In this document: in pieces, positions 27,105 through 36,626 of the stretch
How positions within the stretch are numbered: position 1 is the first letter of the stretch
Layout of the letters: every line of letters begins with the position of its first letter
Made by a program: the position numbers and the translations under genes
Notes under the pieces: model-generated
Seen by the model: only the letters and a program-made list of their open reading frames with translations
Told to the model about the DNA's origin: nothing
Database searches by the model: none
Assembly: GCF_001570785.1 (NCBI RefSeq)
Contig: NZ_BCSI01000007.1
Coordinates: forward strand, 28,508 to 92,507
DNA length: 64,000 nucleotides
DNA from: Dermabacter hominis NBRC 106157
Lineage (GTDB): Bacteria; Actinomycetota; Actinomycetes; Actinomycetales; Dermabacteraceae
Direction: 5' to 3'

Positions 27105-27938
27105 TTACTCTCCTTTGAGATGCGCTGGTCGAATCACGTCAATATCGACCTTCGTGGAAATTCCGTCAACTGTGCCGTCAAAACGCAGCTGCCATACCGC
27201 CCAGCGATCCTTCTCGGGACGCGAGGACTCGGAAAAGAGCCAGGTTGGGCGACCTTCGGCGTGCGGGAGGTCGTAGTGGCGCCGCCACTCGGCACTCGAG
27301 TAGATCACGAGCTTTCGCCCCCACGCCTTTTCGACAATGCTCACGAAGTCTGCGACTTCCGCGTTTGCGTGCTGCGCCTCGGGGCGTTCGTCGCACGCGC
27401 CATCAAACTCGAGGTCGAGGGCGGGTGGAAGCGCACCCGAATCCGGCGGGGCCGCCTTCAAGAAATCGCGTGCCTGGTCCGCGCCGGGGGAGCACAGCGT
27501 GAAGTAGTGGTAGGCGCCCGGGGTGATGCCGCTTTTCGTGGCGCCCTTCCAGTTCGAGGCGAATTTCGGGTCGGTATAGCCGGTGCCCTCGGTCGCCTTG
27601 ATGTACGCAAAGCTCACGCCCGCATCGGCGACATCGCCCCAGTCAATCGTCTTTTGGTGCGAGGACACATCGATGCCGAGGCTTTCGCCCTCGCGCAGAT
27701 CCACACCGCGCGGCAGATTTGTGAGCGCGGAGGCATCCGCGGGGGTGTCCGGGATGGTCATCACGCGCGCCTTCGCGGGTGCGGGCGCGGCGGGGACCGC
27801 CCGTTGGTCCGACGGTTGCCCAGCCGCAATGGTGCTCACGAGCGTGCCAATCGAGACGAGCATGCAGGACGCGGCGAAGATGGCGACGATCGCTTTGTAT
27901 TGGCGCCGATAGACGTCGGCGCGAGAAAAGCGCGGCAT
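27105..27938 (-). CDS. GH25 muramidase (lysozyme M1 type)
   Basis: A 277-residue exported enzyme. An N-terminal hydrophobic segment (about residues 17-40) acts as signal or anchor, followed by a Pro/Ala linker. The GH25 domain from ~80 to the C-terminus contains GIDVSSHQKTIDWGDVADAG, FAYIKATEGTGYTDPKF, GAYHYF and the catalytic strand ALDLEFDG. Such enzymes cut the MurNAc-GlcNAc bond of peptidoglycan, probably for wall turnover here. The linker contains an exact copy of the dispersed 13-mer (27808-27820). Confidence 0.9.
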   Translation of the reverse strand: MPRFSRADVYRRQYKAIVAIFAASCMLVSIGTLVSTIAAGQPSDQRAVPAAPAPAKARVMTIPDTPADASALTNLPRGVDLREGESLGIDVSSHQKTIDWGDVADAGVSFAYIKATEGTGYTDPKFASNWKGATKSGITPGAYHYFTLCSPGADQARDFLKAAPPDSGALPPALDLEFDGACDERPEAQHANAEVADFVSIVEKAWGRKLVIYSSAEWRRHYDLPHAEGRPTWLFSESSRPEKDRWAVWQLRFDGTVDGISTKVDIDVIRPAHLKGE

Positions 27939-28024
27939 ACCGAAAGTGTAGTGGTCAAGCGCTCACGGATGTGGGTGCGACGCTAGGTGAGTAAACGTCG
28001 GAACGGACCCTGTAGCGTGGTGGT

Positions 28025-29497
28025 GTGCCCTCCCAGTTTCCGACACTGACCACCCAGTTCGCGCGCGAGTTTCCCGATCTCGTGCGCGAGTGCGCGCCCA
28101 GCATCCCCACCGATACGCGCGTGGGGGCCGCGAATGCGCCGCTCGCGAGGGAGCTTGGGATTGATTCCGGGGCGGAAGTCGAGGCGGTCGAGGGCCTCGC
28201 GCGCAGCTTTTCGAATGCGCACAGCGCGCACGCGATGGCGTATTCGGGCCACCAGTTTGGCACGTTCTCGCCCGTCCTCGGCGACGGCCGCGCCCACCTC
28301 ATGGGTGAGCTGACCTGCGGCGATGCGATCGTGGACGTGCACCTCAAGGGCAGCGGGCTCACGCCGTTCTCGCGTCCTGGATCGGACGGCAAAGCGCCGC
28401 TCAGCGCGATGTATCGCGAATACCTCATCTCGGAGGCGCTTGACGCCCTCGGCATTCCCACGAGCCGCGCGCTCGCGGTTCTCGAGACGGGGGAGCGGAT
28501 CAGGCGCCGCGCACCCGAGCCGGAACCCGCGGGGATCCTCGTCCGCACGGCTTCAAGCCACGTCCGCGTGGGCACCTTCCAGTTTGCGAGGATCGCGGGC
28601 GATCAGGGAGCAATCGCGGCGGATACGCGCGACAAGCTCGTGCGATTCGTCCTCGATCGGTACTACCCCGGATGGGAAGAGCGTGCCGACGCTCGCCGGA
28701 GGCCAGCGCTTGCTCTCCTTCGCGGCGTTGCCGCACGCCAGGCGCGGCTCGTGGCGCAGTGGATGGGGGTGGGGTTCGTGCACGGCGTTCTCAATACCGA
28801 CAACGTCAGCGTTGCGGGCGAATCGATCGACTTTGGGCCGTGTGCCTTCCTCGATCGGTACGAGGCCGGGGCGTGCTTCAGCTCGATCGACACCGGCGGC
28901 CGCTACGCCTACGACCAGCAGCCAACCATCACGCAGTGGAACCTCGCGCGCTTCGCAGAGTCCCTCCTCGACCTCATCGATCCGGATCCGCAGCGCGCGA
29001 TCGACGACGCGAGTGCGGTACTGGCGGAGTTTGAGGTGGAGTACCGCGCTGCCTTCACGCGAGTGTTCGCGCGGAAGCTCGGAATCGAGGCGGAACCGGA
29101 CGTCGCGTTGGTGCAGTTCGTTGCGAACACTCTCGAGTCCCTCGAGCGCGAGCACATGGACTTCACCCTGTTTTTCAGGGCCCTCGCCGAAGGAAAAAGC
29201 ATCGATGGAGAGTTCGCCGCGGGCAGCGCGTGGCGAGCTGAACTCGAGGAGCTTCGCTCGCGCGGGGGAACGAGCCTCGAGCGCGCCGAGGCGCTCATGC
29301 GCGAGACGAACCCGATCTACATTCCCCGCAACCACCACGTCGAGGCAGCACTGCGCGACATCGAGCGCGGCGAGCGGGAAAAATTCGAGCGGCTCCTTAC
29401 CGCGATTCGCGATCCGTGGACGCGCCGCGACGGATTCGAGGACCTCGAGGAGCCACCGGCTCACGCTCGATTCTTCACGAGTTTTTGCGGCACGTGA
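28025..29497 (+). CDS. selO: Protein adenylyltransferase SelO
   Basis: A 490-residue SelO (YdiU/UPF0061) pseudokinase that transfers AMP from ATP to protein hydroxyls, linked to redox stress in E. coli. Motifs seen are AMAYSGHQFGTFSPVLGDGRA, VDVHLKGSGLTPFSR, GKAPLSAMYREYLISEAL, GVGFVHGVLNTDN and IDFGPCAFLDRY. The C-terminus is SFCGT: the antepenultimate Cys occupies the place of the selenocysteine in the human protein. GTG start at 28025. Divergent from the GH25 gene. Confidence 0.95.
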   Translation: MPSQFPTLTTQFAREFPDLVRECAPSIPTDTRVGAANAPLARELGIDSGAEVEAVEGLARSFSNAHSAHAMAYSGHQFGTFSPVLGDGRAHLMGELTCGDAIVDVHLKGSGLTPFSRPGSDGKAPLSAMYREYLISEALDALGIPTSRALAVLETGERIRRRAPEPEPAGILVRTASSHVRVGTFQFARIAGDQGAIAADTRDKLVRFVLDRYYPGWEERADARRRPALALLRGVAARQARLVAQWMGVGFVHGVLNTDNVSVAGESIDFGPCAFLDRYEAGACFSSIDTGGRYAYDQQPTITQWNLARFAESLLDLIDPDPQRAIDDASAVLAEFEVEYRAAFTRVFARKLGIEAEPDVALVQFVANTLESLEREHMDFTLFFRALAEGKSIDGEFAAGSAWRAELEELRSRGGTSLERAEALMRETNPIYIPRNHHVEAALRDIERGEREKFERLLTAIRDPWTRRDGFEDLEEPPAHARFFTSFCGT

Positions 29498-29518
29498 GCC
29501 GCTTTCCCGAGGATCGAT

Positions 29519-30640
29519 TCAGCCGCCGAGCTCGAACGCGAAGCGCTCGAGCGGAGTGTGGCCCGCCTCGGTGACCGAGGCGGCGCGGTCATTCGTGCCA
29601 TCGCGCTTATCGAACGCTTCCGCAAGGGGAAGCGCCGTGCTGCGCGCCGCTTCAATGAACTCCTCGACGGTTGTGTCTTCGCCGTTGAGGCCCTCGATCG
29701 CCATTGCGCCGTACCCGGCGCGCGTAAGCTCGCTCGCCACCACGATTAGCTGCTTGAGCGCCGCAAGGTACATGCTCGGGGCGAGACCCTCGTGGCGTAC
29801 GTTCGGCAAGTGGCGCACGAAGAGCATCGCCGCCATGCGCACATTGCCCGTCGCGAGAAGGAACAGCATGTGGTCGATCTGGTGGCTGAGATGCATCGGT
29901 GAGGACATGATCAGCGGGTACGAAAACTCCGCGAGCGCCGCGGCCTCGGCAAGCCTCCCGGCGCGCGCGAAGGCGAACAACGCCTCCGAGGCGATCGACT
30001 GGGGCTCTTCGGCGCACTCGTAGCCCCGGTCGAGGATTTCGTCCACGAGGCGAAGCGCTGCCTCCGGCTCGTCGATCTGCCACAAAATCGTGGCTTCCTG
30101 CGCCCTCGCGCACGCGTCGCAATTGGAGTATTCGTCGGGAGGGCACGCCTTGATGCGAGTGAGAACCTCGCGGGCTTCGTCGACATTGCCCGTCTCGAGC
30201 GCGAAAGAGAGTTCGGCCCACAGGATTCCGGCTTCCCCGGCTCCTTCGCGTTGATAGGCGGCGCGCATCATGTCGAGCGCGGAACGCACCTGGGACAGCG
30301 AGTACTGGGGGTAGCTCAGAAGCATGACCGTGAGCCACTTGTACCACCACAGGAGGTCGACGTCCGGCTGAGTCTCGAGAGGACGCACGGGGTAGCGAGA
30401 GGGATCGGAATCGTGCATGTGCGCGCACCACAGGAACAGTGTGAGCTGCTCCGTGGCCTCGGCTGCCTGGAAGGCGAAACCTACGAGCCTCATGCGGATC
30501 TCGTACAGGGCTCGCTTATCGCCTCGTTCCTCCGCTAGCCGCTCGGCGCGCTTGCCGATCTCCCACCGCTCCCTTGGCGGCATGGGCGCGGGGGAATCGA
30601 AGCGGCGCGCGAGGCTTTCGAAGGTCTCTGTTTCGCTCAT
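29519..30640 (-). CDS. Helical, TPR-like protein of unknown function
   Basis: A 373-residue soluble protein made of repeated helix pairs (for example [20 protein letters not shown], then [20 protein letters not shown], then [20 protein letters not shown]), which is TPR-like by pattern. No enzymatic motif is seen. ATG 30640 overlaps the nadE stop as ATGA (30640-30637), so it is translated with nadE. Partner and role are unknown. Confidence 0.7.
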   Translation of the reverse strand: MSETETFESLARRFDSPAPMPPRERWEIGKRAERLAEERGDKRALYEIRMRLVGFAFQAAEATEQLTLFLWCAHMHDSDPSRYPVRPLETQPDVDLLWWYKWLTVMLLSYPQYSLSQVRSALDMMRAAYQREGAGEAGILWAELSFALETGNVDEAREVLTRIKACPPDEYSNCDACARAQEATILWQIDEPEAALRLVDEILDRGYECAEEPQSIASEALFAFARAGRLAEAAALAEFSYPLIMSSPMHLSHQIDHMLFLLATGNVRMAAMLFVRHLPNVRHEGLAPSMYLAALKQLIVVASELTRAGYGAMAIEGLNGEDTTVEEFIEAARSTALPLAEAFDKRDGTNDRAASVTEAGHTPLERFAFELGG

Positions 30641-31476
30641 CGCGACTCCGGGGTGCCCTTCCACCACGTGTCGGTGATGGTCACGGGCGTTGTGCGCTTG
30701 TGTCGCGACGAGAGATAGCGGCGCTCAATGTTCTCTGCGGAGGGCGCGGGGATGTCGCGGCCTTCGAGGTAGTCGTCGATGTCGTCGTAGCTCACGCCGA
30801 GTTCGTCCTCGTCCGTGCGCCCGGGGTTGCCATCGAGCAGGTCGGCGGTCGGCACCTTGGTCCAGAGCGGATCCGGCGCGCCCAGATGCTCGAGAAGTGA
30901 GCGGATCTGGCGCTTATTGAGCCCGAAGAGAGGAAGGATGTCCGCGCCACCGTCACCAAACTTCGTAAAGAACCCGACCGTGGACTCGGCGGCGTGATCG
31001 GTGCCGATCACGAGGAGCCCCTCGTCACCGCCGATCGTGTACTGAGCGACCATGCGCAGGCGTGCCTTGATGTTGCCCGCGTTGAAATCGCTCGTCTCAT
31101 GCCCCGCCGCAGACGCAAACTCGTGGCGAAGTGCATCCGCAGCGCCCTTGATGTTGATGGTCATCTCGCGGTCCGCGCCGATCCACGCCATTGCCGCGGC
31201 CGCATCGGCCTCATCGTGCTGCACCCCGTGTGGAAGGCGCACCGCGACGAAATGAGCGTCGCCGCCCTCGGCACGCACCTTCTGAACCGCGAGCTGAGCG
31301 AGGCGGCCCGCGAGAGTCGAATCGACGCCGCCGCTAATGCCGAGCACAAAACCGTTCGCGCCGGTCGAACGCAGGTACTCGGTCAGGAAAGCGACGCGGC
31401 GCTCGATCTCTGCCGCAGGGTCGATCTGGGGCTTCACGCCCATCTCATCAATAATCGTTGCTTGGAGTTCGCGCAT
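30637..31476 (-). CDS. nadE: NH3-dependent NAD+ synthetase
   Basis: A 279-residue enzyme converting deamido-NAD, ATP and ammonia to NAD+, the last step of NAD synthesis. The PP-loop [19 protein letters not shown] is near residues 46-64. [33 protein letters not shown] and [19 protein letters not shown] are typical. No glutaminase domain is present, so it relies on free ammonia. Homologues of similar length are common in Gram-positive bacteria. Confidence 0.95.
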   Translation of the reverse strand: MRELQATIIDEMGVKPQIDPAAEIERRVAFLTEYLRSTGANGFVLGISGGVDSTLAGRLAQLAVQKVRAEGGDAHFVAVRLPHGVQHDEADAAAAMAWIGADREMTINIKGAADALRHEFASAAGHETSDFNAGNIKARLRMVAQYTIGGDEGLLVIGTDHAAESTVGFFTKFGDGGADILPLFGLNKRQIRSLLEHLGAPDPLWTKVPTADLLDGNPGRTDEDELGVSYDDIDDYLEGRDIPAPSAENIERRYLSSRHKRTTPVTITDTWWKGTPESR

Positions 31477-31485
31477 GGTCCCAGC

Positions 31486-33465
31486 CTAACTTTCGGTGCC
31501 TTCGCCCGGTTCGAGAAAATCCTCGATCGAGAGATCGCGCCGCATGAGATTCGTGGAAAGCGCGAGCATGTCGGAAAGGGACTCGTTGAGGATCGCGCGA
31601 TCCGCGGGCCGCAGCGGGTTGTGCCCCGCGAGCATCGCCTGCACGTAGATGAGCCGCACCGTTCGTGAGGCCACGACCTGATCCTCGCCCTCGATGCCCG
31701 CGAGCATCTTCACGAGGGGGCTATTCCAGTTGAGAACGAGCGTGGCAAGGGTGGGCAGGCTCGAGTCTGGGCCTTTCGGCGCACGCTCCGTTTCCGGTGA
31801 GGAGGCCGTGACCTCACGCATGAGGTCACCCCAGAAGCCGCTCGTCGATTCCTCAAGGCGGCGCAGCTCCATGCTCCTCAAAACATCGGGATCAACGACG
31901 TAGAGGGCCGGGACATCCTCGGGAGTAAACGCGCGCACCTGGACGTCGCAATCGAGCCCAAACAGTGCGGTTTCGGCGAATGCGCGCACGCGTTCGGCGG
32001 CCTCTTTGTCGGGACCGAACACCGCCCCGAACTGCGCGATCACATCGCCAAGGGTGACTGGCGCGGCGCTCGCGGACGCAACAGTCTCGCCGAGCATCCG
32101 CATGAGGTCTTTTTCGTACACGTAACCGGCATTGACGACGACCTGGTCGCTCGGGATCACGCCCGCGAGCTGGCGGAATTCCTCCGTTGTTTCGGCGTAG
32201 CGCACACGCGGGTTCGCCTCGACGATCTCGCTCACGAGCATGCGCCCCTGGTTCGTCTCGAACGTGAAATGAGGCAGCACGATCCGCGCGAGCTCCACAT
32301 CGTGAACGGCGAGGGAGCGCAGGGCCAAGTCGTGGATGGCAAGGAAACGCTGGAGGCCGCGCGGATCGCTCTCAGCAAGCGAGAGGATCCAGGCTCGCAA
32401 CGTCGAGGCAATCGCGCGCTTCGTGACGGCGAGCGCCTCATCGTTGACGAAACCCTCACGCGAGGCGGTGGGGGTAAGCCCCGTGGAATCGAGAACGACT
32501 CGCACGAAAAATGCCCATTCGGGCAGGAGATCGGGGAGGGCTTCGGAGACGAGAAGCCCGCCCATGTAGGCGCGCGTGGCCTGCCGCGCGCCGGGGGAGG
32601 GAGAAGCGGGAAGGACGAAAGCGGTTCCTCGGGTGCCCGTTTCGGGAACGGAAATATCGATGATGTCGAGGGGTTGTGCACCGAGAAGTTCGGTTCCGTA
32701 CTCGGCGAGATGCTCGAGATCCCGCTCGAGAGCCCAAGCGTAAAGATCATCTTCGCTGCCCTCCACGGGAGCATCAGCCGCCGAGGGAAGCGCCCCGGGG
32801 GAGAGGTGACGGGTAAAGAACGGGGTGCGATTGACGAAACGCTCCGTTCCACGCGGCCCGCAGACCTCGAGCGTCACGGGGAGGAACTCCGCGAACGTGG
32901 TCGCGAGCTCCCACACGCGGACGTATGACGTGAGCTCGCGAGCTTCCGGCCGGGGAGTGAGCCGCACGCTCGTGCCGACTGCAACGTGAGAGCCGGCGGA
33001 CCCCTCGAGAGCTTCGAGTGTGAACGTGCCATCACTGCGGCCCACCCAACGGCTCGCCTCCCCACCGGAGGCGGGGCGGGTTTCGACCACGATTTCATCG
33101 CTCACCATGAAGCAGCTCAGCAGCCCGATGCCGAACTGCCCCAGCCGATCCGTGCGAGGCAAGTCGAAAATGTCCCGCTTGCTCGATTGGCCGACGGTCG
33201 AGAGGAGCTCCGCCATTTCCTCGCGGTGCATGCCCGCGCCGTTATCGGTGACAACGAGCTCGCCAGATTCGGGGCCCACGGGCGTCACCTGGATGAGGGC
33301 ATCATCGAGGGTCAGCGTGCCCGCCTCGATGCGCGTCATGATCGCATCGCGAGCGTTCTGAATGAGCTCGCGCAGGAACACGCGCGGATTCGAGTAGATG
33401 TGCGTGCTCAGAAGCTCGACGACCGCGTGAAGATTGACCTGAAACGGATGGGAGGGAAGCGTCAT
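31486..33465 (-). CDS. HSP90-family chaperone
   Basis: A 659-residue HtpG-like ATPase. The GHKL ATP site is evident: FLRELIQNARDAIMTRIEAG (ELISNASDA in HtpG), VVTDNGAGMHREEM and QFGIGLLSCFMVSDEI. Middle and C-terminal regions have HSP90 length but are strongly diverged from HtpG, so it belongs to the HSP90 family protein group seen in actinobacteria and not to classic HtpG. It lies 9 bases upstream of nadE in the same orientation. ATG 33465. Confidence 0.85.
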   Translation of the reverse strand: MTLPSHPFQVNLHAVVELLSTHIYSNPRVFLRELIQNARDAIMTRIEAGTLTLDDALIQVTPVGPESGELVVTDNGAGMHREEMAELLSTVGQSSKRDIFDLPRTDRLGQFGIGLLSCFMVSDEIVVETRPASGGEASRWVGRSDGTFTLEALEGSAGSHVAVGTSVRLTPRPEARELTSYVRVWELATTFAEFLPVTLEVCGPRGTERFVNRTPFFTRHLSPGALPSAADAPVEGSEDDLYAWALERDLEHLAEYGTELLGAQPLDIIDISVPETGTRGTAFVLPASPSPGARQATRAYMGGLLVSEALPDLLPEWAFFVRVVLDSTGLTPTASREGFVNDEALAVTKRAIASTLRAWILSLAESDPRGLQRFLAIHDLALRSLAVHDVELARIVLPHFTFETNQGRMLVSEIVEANPRVRYAETTEEFRQLAGVIPSDQVVVNAGYVYEKDLMRMLGETVASASAAPVTLGDVIAQFGAVFGPDKEAAERVRAFAETALFGLDCDVQVRAFTPEDVPALYVVDPDVLRSMELRRLEESTSGFWGDLMREVTASSPETERAPKGPDSSLPTLATLVLNWNSPLVKMLAGIEGEDQVVASRTVRLIYVQAMLAGHNPLRPADRAILNESLSDMLALSTNLMRRDLSIEDFLEPGEGTES

Positions 33466-33495
33466 GCCTCGATCCTACGGAAACAGGTGAGCCTC

Positions 33496-33525
33496 GGCAG
33501 GCGTCGGACCCCCGATTGTGGATAA
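33496..33525. promoter_or_regulatory. Dispersed-motif variant followed by a perfect DnaA box
   Basis: GGCAGGCGTCGGACC (33496-33510) is a variant of the dispersed 13-mer. TGTGGATAA (33517-33525) is a perfect DnaA box on the minus strand. Both lie in the 77-base gap between the YhgE and HSP90 genes. An isolated box could be chance. Confidence 0.4.
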
Positions 33526-33542
33526 CTCGCGCCCGGTGCCCG

Positions 33543-36500
33543 TCAGGCCTTCTCCCCGGGTATCGAACCCTCACCGCTCTCGGGCGTTTCGGAATCTGCC
33601 GCCTCGCCAGCGTCCTGCTGCTCTTCAGCATCCGCGGACTCCTCGGTGTCCTCCGTGTCCTCGACGCTCTCATCATCGTCGGGTTGCGAAGCATCCTCCG
33701 TATCCGAAGAACCGTCGGACTCCTCAGCGCCTTCGGCACCCTCTCCAGCCGGCGCTTCCTCGGGAGCCGCGCTCTCGACACGGTCGTGAATCTTCTTCTT
33801 GATCTTCTCCACCCGGCGCTTCGCACGGATACCGAACAAGAGCATCACGAGGGCGACCGCCGAATAGGCAACCATGACCCAAATGAGGTGGGCGAAGTTG
33901 ATCGAGCCGCCCGCGATCGCGACCCTCAGTGCGTTCACGACCGACGTGAAGGGCAAGTACGGGCTGATGATCTGGAAGAACTCCGGAGTCGTCTCGATCG
34001 GGTACGTAGCGCCCGCCGACGCGAGCTGAAGCACCGTGAAGATGAGCGACATGAAGCGTCCTACGGGACCGAAACACGCGACTAGCGCCTGGTTGAGCGC
34101 CATGAACGTGAGCGAGGCGATGAACGAGATGAGGAACGCCTGGCCTAGGCGCATCATGTCGATGCCCACGAGGAAGTGCACGGTCGAGACCATGAGAACC
34201 GACTGGAGCACGCTTACGAACGCGCTTGGCAGGTAGCTTGCGAGAGCAACCATCGCAGCGGGCATGTTGCTGCCAACTCTGCGACCGCTCAGAGCAGGGA
34301 ACACGAGGAAGAAAGCGAGCGCGCCAATCCACAGCGAGAGCGTCATGAAGTACGGGCCAAGGCCGTAGCCGTAGCTCTTGACTTCGTGCAAGCGGTGCTT
34401 TGAGAGGTCCACTTGCTGCGAGGCGACGCTCGCGAGGTGGTCTTCTTCGGATTTGTTGTAGCTCGGCACTTGCTCGACGCCGTCGGCAAGGCCGTCGTGG
34501 AGCTCATTTGCGCCGTCATGGAGGCGGCCGAGGCCGCCGCCGAGCTCGACCGCGCCGTCATTGAGTTTGCCGAGGCCATCGTTGAGCTTCACGGCACCGT
34601 CATTGAGTTTTATGGAGCCGTCGTGGAGCTTCACGGCGCCGTCGTTGAGTTTGCCGATGCCGCCGTCGAGCTTCACGGCACCGTCCTGAAGCTTGCCCGC
34701 GCCGGTTGTGAGGTCATTCGAGCCCGTCGCGAGGCGCTGTGCGCCATCGTTGAGTTTTCCGCTCGCGGCATCCAGCTTCGAGGCGCCGTCGGCGAGGGTC
34801 GAAGCGCCCGCATACGCGGTGCCCGTTCCATCCTTGAGCTGGCTCGTGCCATCCGCCAAACGGCCCGTGCCGTTTGTCAGCTCGCCGGCACCATTCGAGA
34901 GCTTCCCGAGGCCGTCATCGAGTGTGTTTGCGCCCGTCGCGAGCTGGTTGATGCCGTCAACGAGCTCGTTCGACTTCGCGTCGAGCTTGCCCACGCCTTC
35001 GTCGAGCCTCGCGAACTTATCCGCGACCTCGCGGGACTTCGCGGCCGCGTGGTCAAACAGCGCGGGAAGCTCGTTGACTTTGTCGTCGAGTGCGTGCGCG
35101 GCAGCGTCGAGGGGAACGATGATCTTGAGGTCGAGGTCGCTCACGCCCGCGTTGATCTTGCGGGAGCGTTCCGCAATCTGGTCGGCACCGCTCTTGAGAC
35201 CGTCGATCGCGAGCTTTTGCTGCTCGGGATCCATCTCGTCCCAGTGTTCTTGAATGTCGGCGAGGGAATCGGCGTAGGCCTGCGTGCCTTCGACATCTTC
35301 GACCGTGAGCTTCTTGAGCTCGACGGCTTCGTCGTGCGCGCCGCGGGTCTTGTCCTTCACCTCGTGGAGGTGATCAACGATCTCGGGTCCGCGATTGCTC
35401 AAATCTTCCATGCGTTCGGCGATGAGCTCGGAGCCATCAGCGAGAGCGGCGGAGCCCTTCTTGAGCTCCGCGACCGCGCCGGGGAGGATCGAGGTCTTCG
35501 AGTTCAGTTCGTTCAGGCCTTCGGCAAGTTTCGCGGAGCCACCCTGGGCGTCCGTGAGGCCGTCACGCAGGCGAATGGCGCCATTGTTGACCTGCGAGGC
35601 ACCGTCGTAAAGTTGACCTGCGGCGGAATCCAGCCGGCCCACGCCGTTCGCGAGATCGCCTGCGCCAACCGCGGCGCGTCCCGTCGCATCCTTGAGTTGC
35701 GTCGTGCCGTTCGCAAGGGTGCTCGCGCCGTTCGCGAGGGTGACGGTGCCGTCCTTGAGGTCGCCGAGACCCACGACGAGCTGACCGGAGCCGTCCTTCG
35801 CGTTTGCGGTGCCGTCGGCAAGTTGGGCCGTGCCGTCCTTCGCGGCGGCCGTCCCGTCCGCGAGCTGACCGGAGCCGTCCTTCGCGTTTGCGGTGCCGTC
35901 GGCGAGCTTGTCGGCGCCGTCCTTCGCATCCGAAGAACCGTCGGCGATTTGCCCGGCGCCGTCCTTCGCATCCGAAGAACCGTCGGCGATTTGCCCGGCG
36001 CCGTCTTTGGCATCCGAGAGCGAGTCGTGCATGTCGTTGAAACCCGCATAGATGTTGTGCAGGTACTCGTCACTGACCTTCTCGTTGAGAGTGCCCGTGA
36101 CCTTCGTGAGGATGCTCTGGGCGAGATTGCCCGAGATCATGTTCTTCGCGTCATTGGTCGTGATCGAGAGTTCAGCTCTGGCTGCCGTCGAGGGGTCGTC
36201 GTTTCCAACCGAGGCGACGTTGGTGCTGAAGTTCTCGGGGATTCTCAAGACCGCGTAGACCTCGCCGTCCTGGAGCGCCTTGTTGGCGCGCGACTCGGAC
36301 ATTTCCGTCCAGTCGAGGTTGTTGTTCGAGGTCGAATCGAGGAGTTCATCGGTCAGCTCGTCGCCGAGATCGAGGTCGGGGTCGGTGTTGCCCTTGTCGA
36401 GGTTGACGACGGCGGCGGGCACCTGGTGGAGCCTGTTGATGGGGTCGACGTTAGACCACGTGAGAAGTGCCGCGTACACGAGCGGAACGAGCGAAACGCC

Positions 36501-36614
36501 GATCACGAGGATCATGACGCGAATGATGGAAAGGCTGTTTCCGGAACTGCGGAGGCGTCGCGCGATGGAATTGGCCTTGGCCGTGCGCATTGCCTTCAGA
36601 TTGTTCTGTGACAT
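33543..36614 (-). CDS. YhgE/Pip domain membrane protein with long repeat region
   Basis: A 1023-residue protein of the YhgE/Pip type (phage-infection-protein-like, ABC-2-like fold). One helix near residues 30-50 is followed by the N-terminal motif VPAAVVNLDKGNTD. The large external region has dozens of DG-containing short repeats (KDGAGQIADGSSDA, LNDGAVKLHDG types) predicted to form a coiled coil. About six C-terminal helices and an acidic Glu/Asp tail end the protein. AAGGAG precedes the ATG. It lies 12 bases after a tetR gene and is probably controlled by it. Family members are linked to phage adsorption or ESX/lipid export; the role here is open. Confidence 0.85.
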   Translation of the reverse strand: MSQNNLKAMRTAKANSIARRLRSSGNSLSIIRVMILVIGVSLVPLVYAALLTWSNVDPINRLHQVPAAVVNLDKGNTDPDLDLGDELTDELLDSTSNNNLDWTEMSESRANKALQDGEVYAVLRIPENFSTNVASVGNDDPSTAARAELSITTNDAKNMISGNLAQSILTKVTGTLNEKVSDEYLHNIYAGFNDMHDSLSDAKDGAGQIADGSSDAKDGAGQIADGSSDAKDGADKLADGTANAKDGSGQLADGTAAAKDGTAQLADGTANAKDGSGQLVVGLGDLKDGTVTLANGASTLANGTTQLKDATGRAAVGAGDLANGVGRLDSAAGQLYDGASQVNNGAIRLRDGLTDAQGGSAKLAEGLNELNSKTSILPGAVAELKKGSAALADGSELIAERMEDLSNRGPEIVDHLHEVKDKTRGAHDEAVELKKLTVEDVEGTQAYADSLADIQEHWDEMDPEQQKLAIDGLKSGADQIAERSRKINAGVSDLDLKIIVPLDAAAHALDDKVNELPALFDHAAAKSREVADKFARLDEGVGKLDAKSNELVDGINQLATGANTLDDGLGKLSNGAGELTNGTGRLADGTSQLKDGTGTAYAGASTLADGASKLDAASGKLNDGAQRLATGSNDLTTGAGKLQDGAVKLDGGIGKLNDGAVKLHDGSIKLNDGAVKLNDGLGKLNDGAVELGGGLGRLHDGANELHDGLADGVEQVPSYNKSEEDHLASVASQQVDLSKHRLHEVKSYGYGLGPYFMTLSLWIGALAFFLVFPALSGRRVGSNMPAAMVALASYLPSAFVSVLQSVLMVSTVHFLVGIDMMRLGQAFLISFIASLTFMALNQALVACFGPVGRFMSLIFTVLQLASAGATYPIETTPEFFQIISPYLPFTSVVNALRVAIAGGSINFAHLIWVMVAYSAVALVMLLFGIRAKRRVEKIKKKIHDRVESAAPEEAPAGEGAEGAEESDGSSDTEDASQPDDDESVEDTEDTEESADAEEQQDAGEAADSETPESGEGSIPGEKA
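35914..36010 (-). repeat. 42-bp tandem repeat inside the YhgE/Pip gene
   Basis: Two identical 42-bp units (35914-35955 and 35956-35997) and the start of a diverging third encode the 14-residue unit DAKDGAGQIADGSS. An exact DNA repeat in a coding region suggests recent copy-number change; 42 is a multiple of 3, so the frame is kept. Confidence 0.8.
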
Positions 36615-36626
36615 GAAACGTTCTCC

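Noticed and set aside
28323..30023. 566-codon frame overlapping selO and the TPR-like gene
   Set aside because: Ser/Arg/Thr-rich out-of-frame reading of two well-supported genes.
34413..36611. 732-codon plus-strand frame antisense to the YhgE/Pip gene
   Set aside because: It mirrors the repeat codons of the real gene and has no domain of its own.
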